A stretch of 64,000 bases of DNA from Dyadobacter sp. Leaf189 (GCF_001424405.1 NZ_LMPS01000004.1:492537-556536); one strand, 5' to 3'; positions 8,383 through 17,488 are shown, counted from the first letter of the stretch. Notes: generated from the letters alone by a model not told the origin. Made by a program: numbers and translations.

Positions 8383-8420
8383 GAGTAAACTATTTTATTG
8401 ATTTGTTAAACGATCGCGTA

Positions 8421-9908
8421 TTACAAACTTTTAAATACAAACCCCTCAACAACAGCAACATCTCCTTCTATCCCTTTGGCCACAATGCCGGCACGTACTG
8501 CGCGGTCCCAGGGCGGCAGATAGGTGATGTCGGGACTGTCGATTTTCAAAGCTTTAAAATCCTTGCCATTCAAGCTGTATGAAAAACGGATATCCGTGTT
8601 ATTGTTCACCGTCATTTTCAGGAACACGTGTTTGCCTGCGGCAGCAACGGGAAACTTGCCCAAACTGCTTTTTGCCCCGTCCTTAACAATAGATATGCCA
8701 ATGCTGTCCTGCTTCGCTGCTGCATAGATCATATTCTTGTCATCCCCTATCAATGCGACTCCTGCATTCACACTTTTACCCGGCACAATTTCCACAACAG
8801 CCTCGTAGCTGCGGCTATCTATCCTGCGGGCGATGAATGCTTCGCGGTCATCGCTGATCCGGATGCCCAGCCTTCCGTTTTTCATTTCAATTTCCGGCTT
8901 ATTAAAAACAGACCAGCTCCACTGTAAATCGAGATTTTTTTTGTCAAAATTTTCAGTCACCGTATAAGGACCTGCTTTCCCGGTCGGTTCAAGGAATTCA
9001 TCTGTAAAGCGGAGCCAGTTGTCGGCCGTAAATTCAAATCCGCGGATCAGCGCCTGGCGACCTGTGTATTTGTTAGACACCTTATCATAGGCGTGGTACA
9101 TAAAGTAGTTTTTATCATTGTACCGGACAGCGGTTCCGTGGCCGGGGCACATCCAGTCGCCCTGCGCCGTGAGGATCGGGTTACCGGGAAATTTCTCCCA
9201 CGGTCCCATCAGATTTTTGGAGCGCGCTACACCGGTTGCATACGTACAGCCCGGCCCGCAGCAGCCTGCGGCAGCATATATGGCATAGAAGTACCCATTG
9301 TTTTTGATCACCGAAACACCCTCCACGAGATTCGCTTCCCAGGGTGTATCGTTCCTGAACAGCTCCTTCTTCTCTCCGATCAATGCAGTGCGTTCCGCAT
9401 TAATTTCCTGTATCCAGATCGGCGTCGGCTTTCCTACACTGTTCCCGTCTTCCTTCCAGATCAGGTGCAGCTTGTTATTTTCATCACGCATCGGAAATCC
9501 GTCGATCGAGCCTACCTCCTGACATACCAGCGGGCCATGGTCTTTAAACGGACCTTCCGGGGAATCGGCGCTGGCAACACCAACACACAGGTTACCGCCT
9601 TTTTTGTGGGCAGTGTAATACACATACACTCTACCGTCTTCGTAGCTGAGCTCAGGCGCCCAGTAGTAAAAATCTGCCCAGGAAGTAAGATCAGGGAAGA
9701 TCGCGCCTGTCTGTTGCCAGTTTTTGAGATCTTTCGATTTCATGACCGGAAACGCAGGCCCCCAGTTGGAGCTGGTCGCAGCAGCATAATAAGTATCTCC
9801 CACTTGAATAATGGAAGGATCGGCAAAATCGCCACGTACTACCGCACGCTGCGCATTTGCAAGTTGTACCAGTGAAAGCAATAGCAGACCAAGTGTCAGT
9901 TTCTTCAT
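8421..9908 (-). CDS. Glycoside hydrolase family 43 protein, secreted
   Basis: From the ATG at 9908 the protein has a clean signal peptide (M-K-K-L-T-L-G-L-L-L-L-S-L-V-Q-L-A-N-A, cleavage before Q20); the longer in-frame start is rejected. The five-blade GH43 propeller follows: general base Asp30 in G-D-F-A-D-P-S, the modulating Asp in S-I-D-G-F-P, and the catalytic Glu in L-V-E-G-V-S-V. About residues 320-495 form a GH43-associated beta-sandwich. Such enzymes release arabinose or xylose from plant polymers. The protein probably acts in the periplasm or outside the cell. Exact substrate cannot be read from the sequence. Confidence 0.9.
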   Translation of the reverse strand: MKKLTLGLLLLSLVQLANAQRAVVRGDFADPSIIQVGDTYYAAATSSNWGPAFPVMKSKDLKNWQQTGAIFPDLTSWADFYYWAPELSYEDGRVYVYYTAHKKGGNLCVGVASADSPEGPFKDHGPLVCQEVGSIDGFPMRDENNKLHLIWKEDGNSVGKPTPIWIQEINAERTALIGEKKELFRNDTPWEANLVEGVSVIKNNGYFYAIYAAAGCCGPGCTYATGVARSKNLMGPWEKFPGNPILTAQGDWMCPGHGTAVRYNDKNYFMYHAYDKVSNKYTGRQALIRGFEFTADNWLRFTDEFLEPTGKAGPYTVTENFDKKNLDLQWSWSVFNKPEIEMKNGRLGIRISDDREAFIARRIDSRSYEAVVEIVPGKSVNAGVALIGDDKNMIYAAAKQDSIGISIVKDGAKSSLGKFPVAAAGKHVFLKMTVNNNTDIRFSYSLNGKDFKALKIDSPDITYLPPWDRAVRAGIVAKGIEGDVAVVEGFVFKSL

Positions 9909-10084
9909 AAATAACTTTGATGTGGATACTGTATATAACCCCAAATATAACAACGGTTACTCACCGGAGAGAACAGAATTGTGCAATCGGAGAGTTGGTT
10001 CGGTAAGTATGTATGGATTGTTCATGCGGCTGGAATGGTATTAGTAGCCGCATTGACTTGGTTGTAAATTATCAATGAAAATTT

Positions 10085-11344
10085 ATGGGCAAAAAAAATC
10101 CAGATACGGAGGCTCCGATCGACGAGCTGGTAGACTACCTGCAGGCAAGGCTTGAAACCATATTGGCCAACTGGCGGCTTGCCTGCGAGGCCGATGCTAC
10201 AATGAGCAGCAAAAGCAGCTTCTCACGGGAAGAATTCAATGATCAGGTACCATTGCTGATCACACTGCTCTTCCTCAGACTTAGAAATGAACCTTTGAAG
10301 CTCGACCCTGCCACAGTAGCCAGTGAACACGGGCTGCATCGCTGGCAGTCGGGCTACTCGCTCCCCGAATTGATTTCTGAAATGGAGCACCTTTTTAAAA
10401 CGATTCTGGACGAAGTGGAAGCTTTTGAAACTTCCTCGGGAAAACTGGGTACCAAGTCACTGCTTTTTGTTCAGCAGCAGGTTTTCAGGATGTACGGGGA
10501 GGCAAACAGAGGCAGCCTGCTGTACTATCACCAGCTTTTGCAGAATGACGCGGCCGAGCGTGCGCGCAGCCTGCAATTTGCATTGGATCAGCTGCACCAG
10601 CTTGGCGAGAAGCGAGGCGAACATCTCCGGCAAAGCTCCCACGACCTGCGTACCAGTTTCAGCATTATGACAGTAGCCTCTCAGCTGCTTGAATATCCCA
10701 AAACTGAAAAAGAGCGGACAGACCTGATGGATATGCTCAACCGCAACCTGTCGTCGATCCGGGAAATGCTTCTGCAACTGACGGATTATGCCAAGATAGA
10801 GGCGGGCCAGGATGTGCTGGATATCCAGCGGTTTGATGTGGCCAAGCTTGTAAAGGAAACGCTGGAAACGGCCCAGCCGCTCGCGAAGCACAACAAGCTG
10901 GTGTTGCAGGGAGACGGGCCGGAAAAGCTGGAAGTAACAGGCGACCGTGTGAAAGTGCAGCGGATACTGATCAATCTGCTTTACAATGCATTGAAATACA
11001 CGCGCGATGGCAGTGTGTATGTTACCTGGACGTTGGAAAACCAGCTCAGGTGGAGCTTGAGTATCCAGGATACCGGCCCAGGGTTTACTGCCAACAGTCC
11101 GGCTGCATTGCTGGCTGAACAGCTTAAACCCAACGTACTTACCAGCGCCAGCCACCAGGAGCCGCATTTAATGGAGGAACTCCCACCTGGCAAAGCTGAG
11201 AAAGAAAAATCCAAGGAAAGTGAGGGTTTAGGGTTGTTTATCGTCAAAAAGCTCTGCGAGCTGATGAAAGCTTCCATGGATATTGAAAGTCAGCCCGGCA
11301 AAGGTACCCTTGTGCGAATCCGGTTTATGATGAAACCTGAATAA
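10085..11344 (+). CDS. Histidine kinase with RsbRD-like N-terminal region
   Basis: The 419-residue soluble kinase has an N-terminal helical region (about 1-155) resembling RsbRD/RsbR-type sensor domains, then a HisKA dimerisation helix with His186 in S-H-D-L-R-T-S, and a HATPase_c domain with an N box (I-N-L-L-Y-N-A-L-K-Y), G1 (D-T-G-P-G-F) and G2 (G-L-G-L-F-I-V-K-K-L). There is an insert of about 50 residues between G1 and G2. No membrane helix is visible, so a cytoplasmic signal is expected. No response regulator is adjacent; the single-domain receiver at 5991 is a plausible partner. Confidence 0.88.
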   Translation: MGKKNPDTEAPIDELVDYLQARLETILANWRLACEADATMSSKSSFSREEFNDQVPLLITLLFLRLRNEPLKLDPATVASEHGLHRWQSGYSLPELISEMEHLFKTILDEVEAFETSSGKLGTKSLLFVQQQVFRMYGEANRGSLLYYHQLLQNDAAERARSLQFALDQLHQLGEKRGEHLRQSSHDLRTSFSIMTVASQLLEYPKTEKERTDLMDMLNRNLSSIREMLLQLTDYAKIEAGQDVLDIQRFDVAKLVKETLETAQPLAKHNKLVLQGDGPEKLEVTGDRVKVQRILINLLYNALKYTRDGSVYVTWTLENQLRWSLSIQDTGPGFTANSPAALLAEQLKPNVLTSASHQEPHLMEELPPGKAEKEKSKESEGLGLFIVKKLCELMKASMDIESQPGKGTLVRIRFMMKPE

Positions 11345-11405
11345 GCTGCGTAACTGTGCGTCGGTTTGGCCTCAATGGGATGATCTCCACAGTTTGAAAT
11401 AGTTT

Positions 11406-11420
11406 TTGGCATAATTTTTA
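11406..11420 (+). promoter_or_regulatory. TTGGCAT-type upstream element
   Basis: TTGGCATAATTTTTA lies 52 bases before the SPW-protein start and matches the elements at 1261(-), 15039 and 17981. Confidence 0.35.
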
Positions 11421-11472
11421 CCAGGCGGGAAATCTTGCAGTTCATCAACAAACTATTTAAACAGGAACTATT

Positions 11473-11862
11473 ATGAGATTCATCAGCACAAAGTTCCACA
11501 GCAAAATCGACTATCTGACAAGCGCATTGTTTATTGCAATGCCGTGGATCGCGAACTTTGAAGGAGTATTGCCCGCTACCTGGACCCTGGTAGCAGTAGG
11601 CGCAATGTCGATCCTGATGTCGCTGTTTACAGATTACGAGGGAGGAATGGTGAGAAGCATTCCCATGTCGGTACACCTGAATGTCGACGTGATTACAGGT
11701 TTATTCCTGGCGGCTTCCCCATGGATCCTTGGCTTCGCAGACGAGGTTTACCTCCCCCATTTGCTACTGGGTCTGTTTGAAACAGCAGCCGGGTTAATGA
11801 CTTCCCGTTCTGCACACGGGGCAGAAGAAAATGCCTTCGAACGGAGCCACAATGTAAATTAA
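11473..11862 (+). CDS. SPW repeat membrane protein
   Basis: The 129-residue protein has four membrane helices in two similar halves. Each half carries the hallmark S/M-P-W motif: A-L-F-I-A-M-P-W-I-A near residue 20 and G-L-F-L-A-A-S-P-W-I-L-G-F near residue 80, as in the SPW family. The role of SPW proteins is unknown; they are often found in stress or cold-related clusters. It precedes the baeRF gene by 26 bases on the same strand, so the two are probably co-transcribed from the TTGGCAT element upstream. Confidence 0.88.
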   Translation: MRFISTKFHSKIDYLTSALFIAMPWIANFEGVLPATWTLVAVGAMSILMSLFTDYEGGMVRSIPMSVHLNVDVITGLFLAASPWILGFADEVYLPHLLLGLFETAAGLMTSRSAHGAEENAFERSHNVN

Positions 11863-11888
11863 GTTTTAGTACAAAATCAGTTCAAATT

Positions 11889-13331
11889 ATGGGAAAAGAT
11901 CAGTCAGGCGGATTTCATCCGCCGAAAGGAAAACCTTCAGTGGTTAATAAGGAAGAAGGATTGGGTGTATCCAATGCACCGGCTGACAAGCTGGAAGAAT
12001 TTCTGGAACTGGACGATCAGTATGTCGAAGATGACCTGACCCTTGATCCGTCGATACCAATCCGCCATCCGAACAGAAATACCTCCAAAGGTGAAAACTC
12101 CTTTAAAGGCAAGGAAAACAAACCGGAAAGCGACAAAACCGCAGATATCGCTACGGCTGAAACTGTGGATGTAGAACCAGAAGAACTGCCGCAGGTACTC
12201 AGCAAGGAGCTGTTTATAGAACTGGCAAACTACACCTCTTCCTGCTGTGCAACTGTATACATCCCTACCCATAAAGCGGGAGCGGCTATCAATGAGAAAA
12301 AGGATGCGATCGTATTTAAAAATACATTGCAGGATCTTGCCAAAAGGTTTGCAGAAAAAGAGATCCCTGTGGCAACGATAGAACAGATGCTGACACCAGG
12401 CTACGAGCTGCTGAAAGATGATGCTTTCTGGGCTGGTATGGATAACGGACTTGCTGTGTTCATTTCGGAAGGTTATTTCAAATACATTAAAATGCCGGTA
12501 GCGCCGGAGAGCGAGGTAATGTGCGAGAAAACGTTTTATGTTTCTCCATTGATCCCGATCATGGCTTCCAAAGCATATTTCTATCTGCTGGTGATCAGCA
12601 AGGCCAAATGCAAGCTTTTCAAAGCGGATGCATTCGGTATGCAGTATGTGCCTGTGGAAGATTTGCCCGAGGATATGATGGATGTGAAACGCATTTCTGA
12701 AAAGGACGCCAGCACTGTACGCGTGGCAAACAGCTCCGGAGGTGGCGCCAACTTCCATGGAATGGGCGGCGGTAATCCCGATGAGAAGGCGAACATCGCT
12801 ACCTATTTCGAACATGTGGACGACATTCTGTACAAGCAGATCCTGAATACGGAAAATGTGCCGCTGCTGCTTGCCGGAGTCGAGTACCTGATCCCGATCT
12901 ACCGGTCCGTGTGCGACTATCATAATATTTGCAGTGAGTCACTTACCGGCAGCCACGAACATGATGAAACGCATGCTTTGTATGAAAAGGCGAAAGAGGT
13001 TATGCAGCCGTATTTCAGACAGCCTCTTGAAAAGGCGCTGACGATTTACGCCAACCAGTCTGCGACCGAGCTGACTTCATCGAGCGCGAACGAAGTTATT
13101 CCGGGTGCTTATTACGGAAGGGTTTCGCACATTTTTGTACAAAAAGCGGAGCATATCTGGGGGACTTTTGATGAAGCCAACAATGTGCTCAACTTACAGG
13201 AAGGCCAGGATTCGGAAGACCTGCTTGATCAGGCACTGATTAAAACCATTCAGACAGGCGGCGAAGTGTACGTGCTGGACAGAGAAGAAATGCCCGCTGA
13301 AAGCGCAATAGCTGCTGTATTCAGGTATTAG
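11889..13331 (+). CDS. baeRF family (eRF1-like) protein
   Basis: The 480-residue cytoplasmic protein has an acidic, probably disordered first 100 residues, then regions matching the bacterial archaeo-eukaryotic release factor (baeRF) family: A-T-V-Y-I-P-T-H-K-A near 119-128, a Gly-rich loop (S-S-G-G-G-A-N-F-H-G-M-G-G-G-N) around 280-295, and the C-terminal E-E-M-P-A-E-S-A-I-A-A-V-F-R-Y ending that resembles eRF1 domain 3. These bacterial homologues are proposed to act on ribosomes or in stress conflict; none is well characterised. Placement between an SPW protein and a hydrolase in a stress island fits a stress role. Confidence 0.82.
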   Translation: MGKDQSGGFHPPKGKPSVVNKEEGLGVSNAPADKLEEFLELDDQYVEDDLTLDPSIPIRHPNRNTSKGENSFKGKENKPESDKTADIATAETVDVEPEELPQVLSKELFIELANYTSSCCATVYIPTHKAGAAINEKKDAIVFKNTLQDLAKRFAEKEIPVATIEQMLTPGYELLKDDAFWAGMDNGLAVFISEGYFKYIKMPVAPESEVMCEKTFYVSPLIPIMASKAYFYLLVISKAKCKLFKADAFGMQYVPVEDLPEDMMDVKRISEKDASTVRVANSSGGGANFHGMGGGNPDEKANIATYFEHVDDILYKQILNTENVPLLLAGVEYLIPIYRSVCDYHNICSESLTGSHEHDETHALYEKAKEVMQPYFRQPLEKALTIYANQSATELTSSSANEVIPGAYYGRVSHIFVQKAEHIWGTFDEANNVLNLQEGQDSEDLLDQALIKTIQTGGEVYVLDREEMPAESAIAAVFRY

Positions 13332-13332
13332 C

Positions 13333-14226
13333 ATGCAAAGTACGGCACAGGTTAAGTTCAGGTACCAATACCATGATGTCAACGGGCTGATGCTGCACGT
13401 GGGACATATGGGTCCGGCTTCCGGCGAGAAGATCGTGTTCCTGCACGGCTTTCCGGAGTTCAGTGAGAGCTGGCAAAAGCAGGCCGAGTTTTTCGCGGGA
13501 AACGGGTACCACGTAATCGTTCCCGATCAGCGGGGCTACAACCTGAGCAAAAAGCCCGCGGCCGTAAAGGACTATGCATTGAACATCCTGGTGGCCGATA
13601 TTGCCGCATTGATTACCTCCCTCACCACGTGCCCGGTTGCAGTAGCCGGGCACGATTGGGGTGGAGGTGTTGCCTGGACACTAGCGCAGCAGCATCCTCA
13701 GCTGATCAAAAAACTGGTTGTCCTCAACATGCCCCACCCCGGGGTGATGTTGCAAAATCTTCGTAAAAACCCGAAACAAATGCTGAAAAGCTGGTACGTG
13801 GCATTCTTTCAGCTTCCGTTCGTTCCTGAGCAGCTTTGCAGCGCATTCAATTTTAAATGGCTGGCCGCGAGCATGATCAAAACGGCACGGCGGGGCACGT
13901 TTTCCAGAAGTGATATAGCCGACTACAAGCGTGCGTGGCGCCAGCCGAATGCGCTTGCATCGATGATCAACTGGTACCGGGCTTTTGCCCAGTCGCCTCC
14001 TGCTACAATCAACCAGAACATTGAAGTACCTGTGCTGGTGCTCTGGGGAACAAAGGATATGTTTTTGTCGCGTAAAATGGCAGAGGAAAGCGTGGCCAGA
14101 TGTGCGCACGGTCAACTGCTATTTCTTGAAAATGCCTCACACTGGCTTCACCACGAAGAGCCTGGGCTTGTGAACGGATACATTGCGGCGTTTTTGGAGG
14201 GACAATCCTTGAATACCTGGAAATGA
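13333..14226 (+). CDS. Alpha/beta hydrolase, epoxide-hydrolase-like
   Basis: The 297-residue protein has the epoxide hydrolase/haloalkane dehalogenase signature: oxyanion motif H-G-F-P-E at 39-43, nucleophile Asp108 in G-H-D-W-G-G, a variable cap domain, acid Asp in L-W-G-T-K-D, and the base His in A-S-H-W-L-H-H-E. D-Q-R-G-Y near residue 65 is also typical. The nucleophile is Asp rather than Ser, which supports an epoxide hydrolase rather than an esterase. The start codon lies one base after the baeRF stop, so both genes are in one operon. The true substrate is unknown. Confidence 0.88.
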   Translation: MQSTAQVKFRYQYHDVNGLMLHVGHMGPASGEKIVFLHGFPEFSESWQKQAEFFAGNGYHVIVPDQRGYNLSKKPAAVKDYALNILVADIAALITSLTTCPVAVAGHDWGGGVAWTLAQQHPQLIKKLVVLNMPHPGVMLQNLRKNPKQMLKSWYVAFFQLPFVPEQLCSAFNFKWLAASMIKTARRGTFSRSDIADYKRAWRQPNALASMINWYRAFAQSPPATINQNIEVPVLVLWGTKDMFLSRKMAEESVARCAHGQLLFLENASHWLHHEEPGLVNGYIAAFLEGQSLNTWK

Positions 14227-14262
14227 CCTATATACCTTACCGTTCAATTAAAACATACTGTT

Positions 14263-15009
14263 ATGACGCGAAATACATTGCTTGTACTGCTGATCATTGC
14301 TGCCGGTTGCGGCGGTAAGAACTCCGGCTCGCAGGTTACCTCGCCGGGTGATTCCCTGAATGCCAAAGACCGGTTGCTTAATACGGGCGCGGATATATTG
14401 CAGGACAAAACTCCGCTCAAACACTTTGATGCGTACCTCGACGGTTTTCATTTTTACAACGGCAACATTAATGCACAAATGGAAGCCCATCATTATGTAA
14501 GTCAGCTCAACGATGACCTTTACCAGGCAGTCATTTTTGACGGAAACGGGAAAGATGCGAAACTGATGGGCGTGGAATACATTGTCACCGCGGAGGCTTT
14601 CAAGTCGCTGGATGAAGAAGAGAAAAAGCTGTGGCACAGCCACCACCACGAGGTAAAGTCGGGATCGCTCATCGCCCCTGGTATCCCGAAAGTTGCGGAG
14701 CACGAACTCATGGAGAAACTGGTGTCGACTTACGGCAAAACGATCCACACCTGGCACACAGACCAGGAAAGGGAACTGCCGGTAGGTTCGCCTATGATCA
14801 TGATGGGCTTTACCAAAGACGGGCAGCTTCATAAAGAAATGCTAAGTGACCGCGATAAGCGCTTCAATGTGTCTACCGAGGAAATCAAGAAAAACAGGGC
14901 AGATATACCCATGCCCGCGCTGATCCCCGGCGCAAATGCCTGGGAGAAAGGTGAGATACGCCAGTTTGTAATTACAAATAAGCCAGATTCAGCAGTTCAC
15001 AAACATTAA
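14263..15009 (+). CDS. DUF1264/OBAP-family lipoprotein
   Basis: The 248-residue protein starts with a lipoprotein signal (M-T-R-N-T-L-L-V-L-L-I-I-A-A-G-C, lipid Cys near 16). The mature part matches the OBAP (oil-body-associated, DUF1264) family: H-H-Y-V near 72, D-G-N-G-K-D-A-K-L-M-G-V-E-Y-I-V, L-W-H-S-H-H-H-E-V-K-S-G and T-W-H-T-D. In plants OBAPs support oil body structure; bacterial copies have no assigned role. The many conserved His residues suggest metal or ligand binding, which is inference. Confidence 0.85.
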   Translation: MTRNTLLVLLIIAAGCGGKNSGSQVTSPGDSLNAKDRLLNTGADILQDKTPLKHFDAYLDGFHFYNGNINAQMEAHHYVSQLNDDLYQAVIFDGNGKDAKLMGVEYIVTAEAFKSLDEEEKKLWHSHHHEVKSGSLIAPGIPKVAEHELMEKLVSTYGKTIHTWHTDQERELPVGSPMIMMGFTKDGQLHKEMLSDRDKRFNVSTEEIKKNRADIPMPALIPGANAWEKGEIRQFVITNKPDSAVHKH

Positions 15010-15038
15010 TTTTTGAAAAAGCCTGTGGTCTTTGTGCA

Positions 15039-15055
15039 TTGGCATAATTATTATT
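15039..15055 (+). promoter_or_regulatory. TTGGCAT-type upstream element
   Basis: TTGGCATAATTATTATT lies about 80 bases before the start at 15136 and matches the 11406 element in its first ten positions. Confidence 0.3.
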
Positions 15056-15135
15056 AATACAAGCCAGCCTGCATTAGCAACTAAATGAAGCTCAGGCCGG
15101 ATCAACAATTTTATTCATCAATCAAATTAAGAATT

Positions 15136-15780
15136 ATGAAAAAGCTGACTTTTAGCGTAGCCGCATTGCTCCTGTTAGCAGGAGGATCATTGTACGCACA
15201 ATCGACGACAGGACAAAGTACGCCTAGAACGGGCAGTACGCAGGGAACAAGCACACAGAGCAATTCTCAGATGCAAAAAAGCGGAACAACTACCGGAACC
15301 CAGGGATCCGGCACAACACAAAATAGTACAGGTACTACCACCCAGACACAGGGCAGCAGTGCACAAGGCACATCAGCATGGCCACAGGCAACCGGTACTA
15401 CCGGAGCTGAAACCACTGAGCCGCAAAGCACTGGACAGGGAACTACCGGCTCACAAGGCGCAGGTACGAGCGGAACAACCGGCAGCGGATCCACAGGTAC
15501 CAGCGGAATCAGTGGCACAAGCGGTACTACCGGCGGTTCAAATACGAGCAGCCAGACAACCACAGGTACACCACCGACGCACATTCAAAGCAGCGGCTCC
15601 GGCGCCACAGCTAACCCGCAGAACAGCGGTACTCCCGGCTCTACCAACTCAGGTACGTCGAGTGTAGGCAGCGACAATTCTACCTCAGGAACTTCCGGAA
15701 CAACAAGCCAGTCTGACCAGGATGGCAAGAAGAAAAGGAAAAATAAAAGCAAAGGCGGTTCAGGTTCAGATAATAACTAG
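15136..15780 (+). CDS. Secreted Ser/Thr/Gly-rich low-complexity protein
   Basis: From the ATG at 15136 the protein has a signal peptide (M-K-K-L-T-F-S-V-A-A-L-L-L-L-A-G-G-S-L-Y-A, cut near 21). The remaining 190 residues are almost only Ser, Thr, Gly, Gln and Asn in repeats such as G-T-T-G-S and Q-S-T-G-Q, ending in a basic patch (D-G-K-K-K-R-K-N-K-S-K). It is likely disordered and exported. The earlier in-frame start at 15085 would hide the signal peptide. It is convergent with a second exported low-complexity gene, and both use the hairpin at 15801. No family is recognised. Confidence 0.75.
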   Translation: MKKLTFSVAALLLLAGGSLYAQSTTGQSTPRTGSTQGTSTQSNSQMQKSGTTTGTQGSGTTQNSTGTTTQTQGSSAQGTSAWPQATGTTGAETTEPQSTGQGTTGSQGAGTSGTTGSGSTGTSGISGTSGTTGGSNTSSQTTTGTPPTHIQSSGSGATANPQNSGTPGSTNSGTSSVGSDNSTSGTSGTTSQSDQDGKKKRKNKSKGGSGSDNN

Positions 15781-15800
15781 AACAGCTTTCTTGTAATGCA

Positions 15801-15840
15801 AAAGCAAAGCCCCCGCAGAAATCTGCGGGGGCTTTGCTTT
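15801..15840. terminator. Bidirectional terminator between low-complexity genes
   Basis: An 18-bp perfect stem (15801-15818 with 15823-15840) around AAAT, GC-rich in the centre, with A and T flanks. It lies between the two convergent stops at 15780 and 15862. Confidence 0.85.
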
Positions 15841-15861
15841 TTTGATGTATTCCCAACGATG

Positions 15862-16380
15862 TCAGTCTTTTTTGGTCGACGGTCTTGGCTGGGTTTTCTG
15901 GTTATGCTTAATTTCTTCATTCCTGTAATTGCCGGTAACACCTGTGTGGTCCTTCGTGTTTCTGCGCGCAGATCCACTGCCTTTTTTCATGGTAGTATCA
16001 GCCTCCGTCATATTTTTCCTGCGTTTTTCGCGCGCCTCTTTGGAGTTGAGCATTGACTTGGAATCGCCTTCACTCTCCCGGTTCGATCCTACATAATTGG
16101 CATTCGCATTCGACTCTCCGCCGGGCCTTGTGCTGGAACCTACCTCATTGGCTTTTACACCCTGCTGCTCACTTGCATTCAGCTTTTTGTCGTTTCCATC
16201 CTGGCTGCCACGCGTTGACTGAGAAGCAGATTGCCCACTCTGGGTTTGTTTGGGACTGGCCGATGTGCTGCTTTTTGCAGCCCCATTCCCTGCGCCGCCG
16301 GATCCCGACGTGCTTTGCGAATAGGATATTGTTGCGGTACACAGCAAGACTGCTAATGTAATGTTCATTGACTTTTTCAT
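15862..16380 (-). CDS. Secreted Ser/Lys-rich low-complexity protein
   Basis: The 172-residue protein has a signal peptide (M-K-K-S-M-N-I-T-L-A-V-L-L-C-T-A-T-I-S-Y-S) and then a long polar chain rich in Ser, Lys, Asn, Gln and Gly with no visible globular domain. The C-terminal third is strongly basic (R-E-K-R-R-K-N-M-T-E). It is convergent with, and similar in style to, the exported protein at 15136. It may bind a polyanion or the cell surface, but nothing in the sequence proves it. Confidence 0.7.
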   Translation of the reverse strand: MKKSMNITLAVLLCTATISYSQSTSGSGGAGNGAAKSSTSASPKQTQSGQSASQSTRGSQDGNDKKLNASEQQGVKANEVGSSTRPGGESNANANYVGSNRESEGDSKSMLNSKEAREKRRKNMTEADTTMKKGSGSARRNTKDHTGVTGNYRNEEIKHNQKTQPRPSTKKD

Positions 16381-16416
16381 GATACTTGTTTTTAGATTGA
16401 TGAATAAATGTTCTTT

Positions 16417-17361
16417 TCAGGACAGCTGGCCGCGTTTGCTGGCTACTACTGCAAGCGAAATGCCCAGCAGCGCTACACCGATAACCACTGCGGCAGCAAT
16501 GGAAACTGTTTTCTTTTTAGGCAGGTACACAACCCCTTCCCTGTTTGCCACAGCGGGATCATTTACATACCGGCCCGACTTCGGTACAGCTGTCTCTTCA
16601 AAATGGTAGGCCAGCTCGCGCAATGCCTGCTGCATTTCTGCGCCCGACATTGGTTTTCCGTGGCCGGATGCTACGATCTCCGGATTGAGCTCGGCCAGCA
16701 GGTTTACCGATTCTTTCGATTGTTCCCAGTCGTATGTAAAATACTTCGGCGGACCGGATAATACCTTTCGCTGCGTAGCCACACTAAGTGCTGATTCCTG
16801 GCGGGTTGTTACAAATGCGTCACCAGACAGGAGCAGCTTGTCTTTTTCCCTCCACAAACTGATGTGTCCGGGTGCGTGGCCGGGAGTGTGGTAGTATTTC
16901 CATTCGGGTAAAACAGGTACCGAACTTGTGACGGGCAATGTCTGTATATATTCGGCTACGTCGATCGGATCGTTGGGATACAGGTCGGCCATGTACGCCA
17001 TTAACCCACCTCCCACGCTCGGGTCAGCCGGCGGGTAGGCTGATTTGCCCGACAAATAAGGTACTTCTAAAAAGTGCGCGACGACAGGAACATGCCAATC
17101 TTCGAGCAATTTTTTGAGCGAACCCACGTGATCAAAATGCCCGTGTGTAAGTACGATCGCTTCCGGCGGCATATTCTCGCCGAATATTTCCGCTGCTGCC
17201 TGCTTTATTTTAGGGTATGCGGTTTTGAGGCCGGCATCTACAAGCACCCAGCTTTTATCGGGATTGGCGACGAAAAACACATTGACAAAAATGTCCCTCA
17301 GCCCCCATACTCCCTCCGCTACTTTGAAATGCGACGCATTCATTGTTGTGGCTTTTTCCAT
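16417..17361 (-). CDS. MBL-fold hydrolase with C-terminal membrane helix
   Basis: The 314-residue protein contains the metallo-beta-lactamase fold: H-G-H-F-D-H at 73-78, G-H-A-P-G-H-I-S-L (third metal His), a bridging Asp in L-L-S-G-D-A-F and S-G-H-G-K-P-M near the end of the domain. After the domain comes a hydrophobic helix of about 24 residues (around 285-308) and a short basic tail, so the protein appears anchored with the catalytic domain on one side of the membrane. Most MBL hydrolases of this type lack such a tail. A start at the internal Met7 is also possible. Substrate unknown. Confidence 0.87.
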   Translation of the reverse strand: MEKATTMNASHFKVAEGVWGLRDIFVNVFFVANPDKSWVLVDAGLKTAYPKIKQAAAEIFGENMPPEAIVLTHGHFDHVGSLKKLLEDWHVPVVAHFLEVPYLSGKSAYPPADPSVGGGLMAYMADLYPNDPIDVAEYIQTLPVTSSVPVLPEWKYYHTPGHAPGHISLWREKDKLLLSGDAFVTTRQESALSVATQRKVLSGPPKYFTYDWEQSKESVNLLAELNPEIVASGHGKPMSGAEMQQALRELAYHFEETAVPKSGRYVNDPAVANREGVVYLPKKKTVSIAAAVVIGVALLGISLAVVASKRGQLS

Positions 17362-17488
17362 TTTAGTTTTGTTGAAAGTTTCGACTTCGTTCTAAAAATT
17401 GTGCCATTGAATGCATTCCATTCAGGGTTTTGTATATTTTTGGTTAAAGGGCTGAACAGGCTTTTACAATGAAAATCATGCAGCTTTT

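Noticed and set aside
9093-9875. 260-codon plus-strand frame opposite GH43
   Set aside because: The GH43 catalytic residues and signal peptide on the other strand leave no doubt which strand codes.
11937-12923. 328-codon minus-strand frame opposite the baeRF gene
   Set aside because: Composition rich in His, Phe and Arg without domains; shadow of the baeRF coding sequence.
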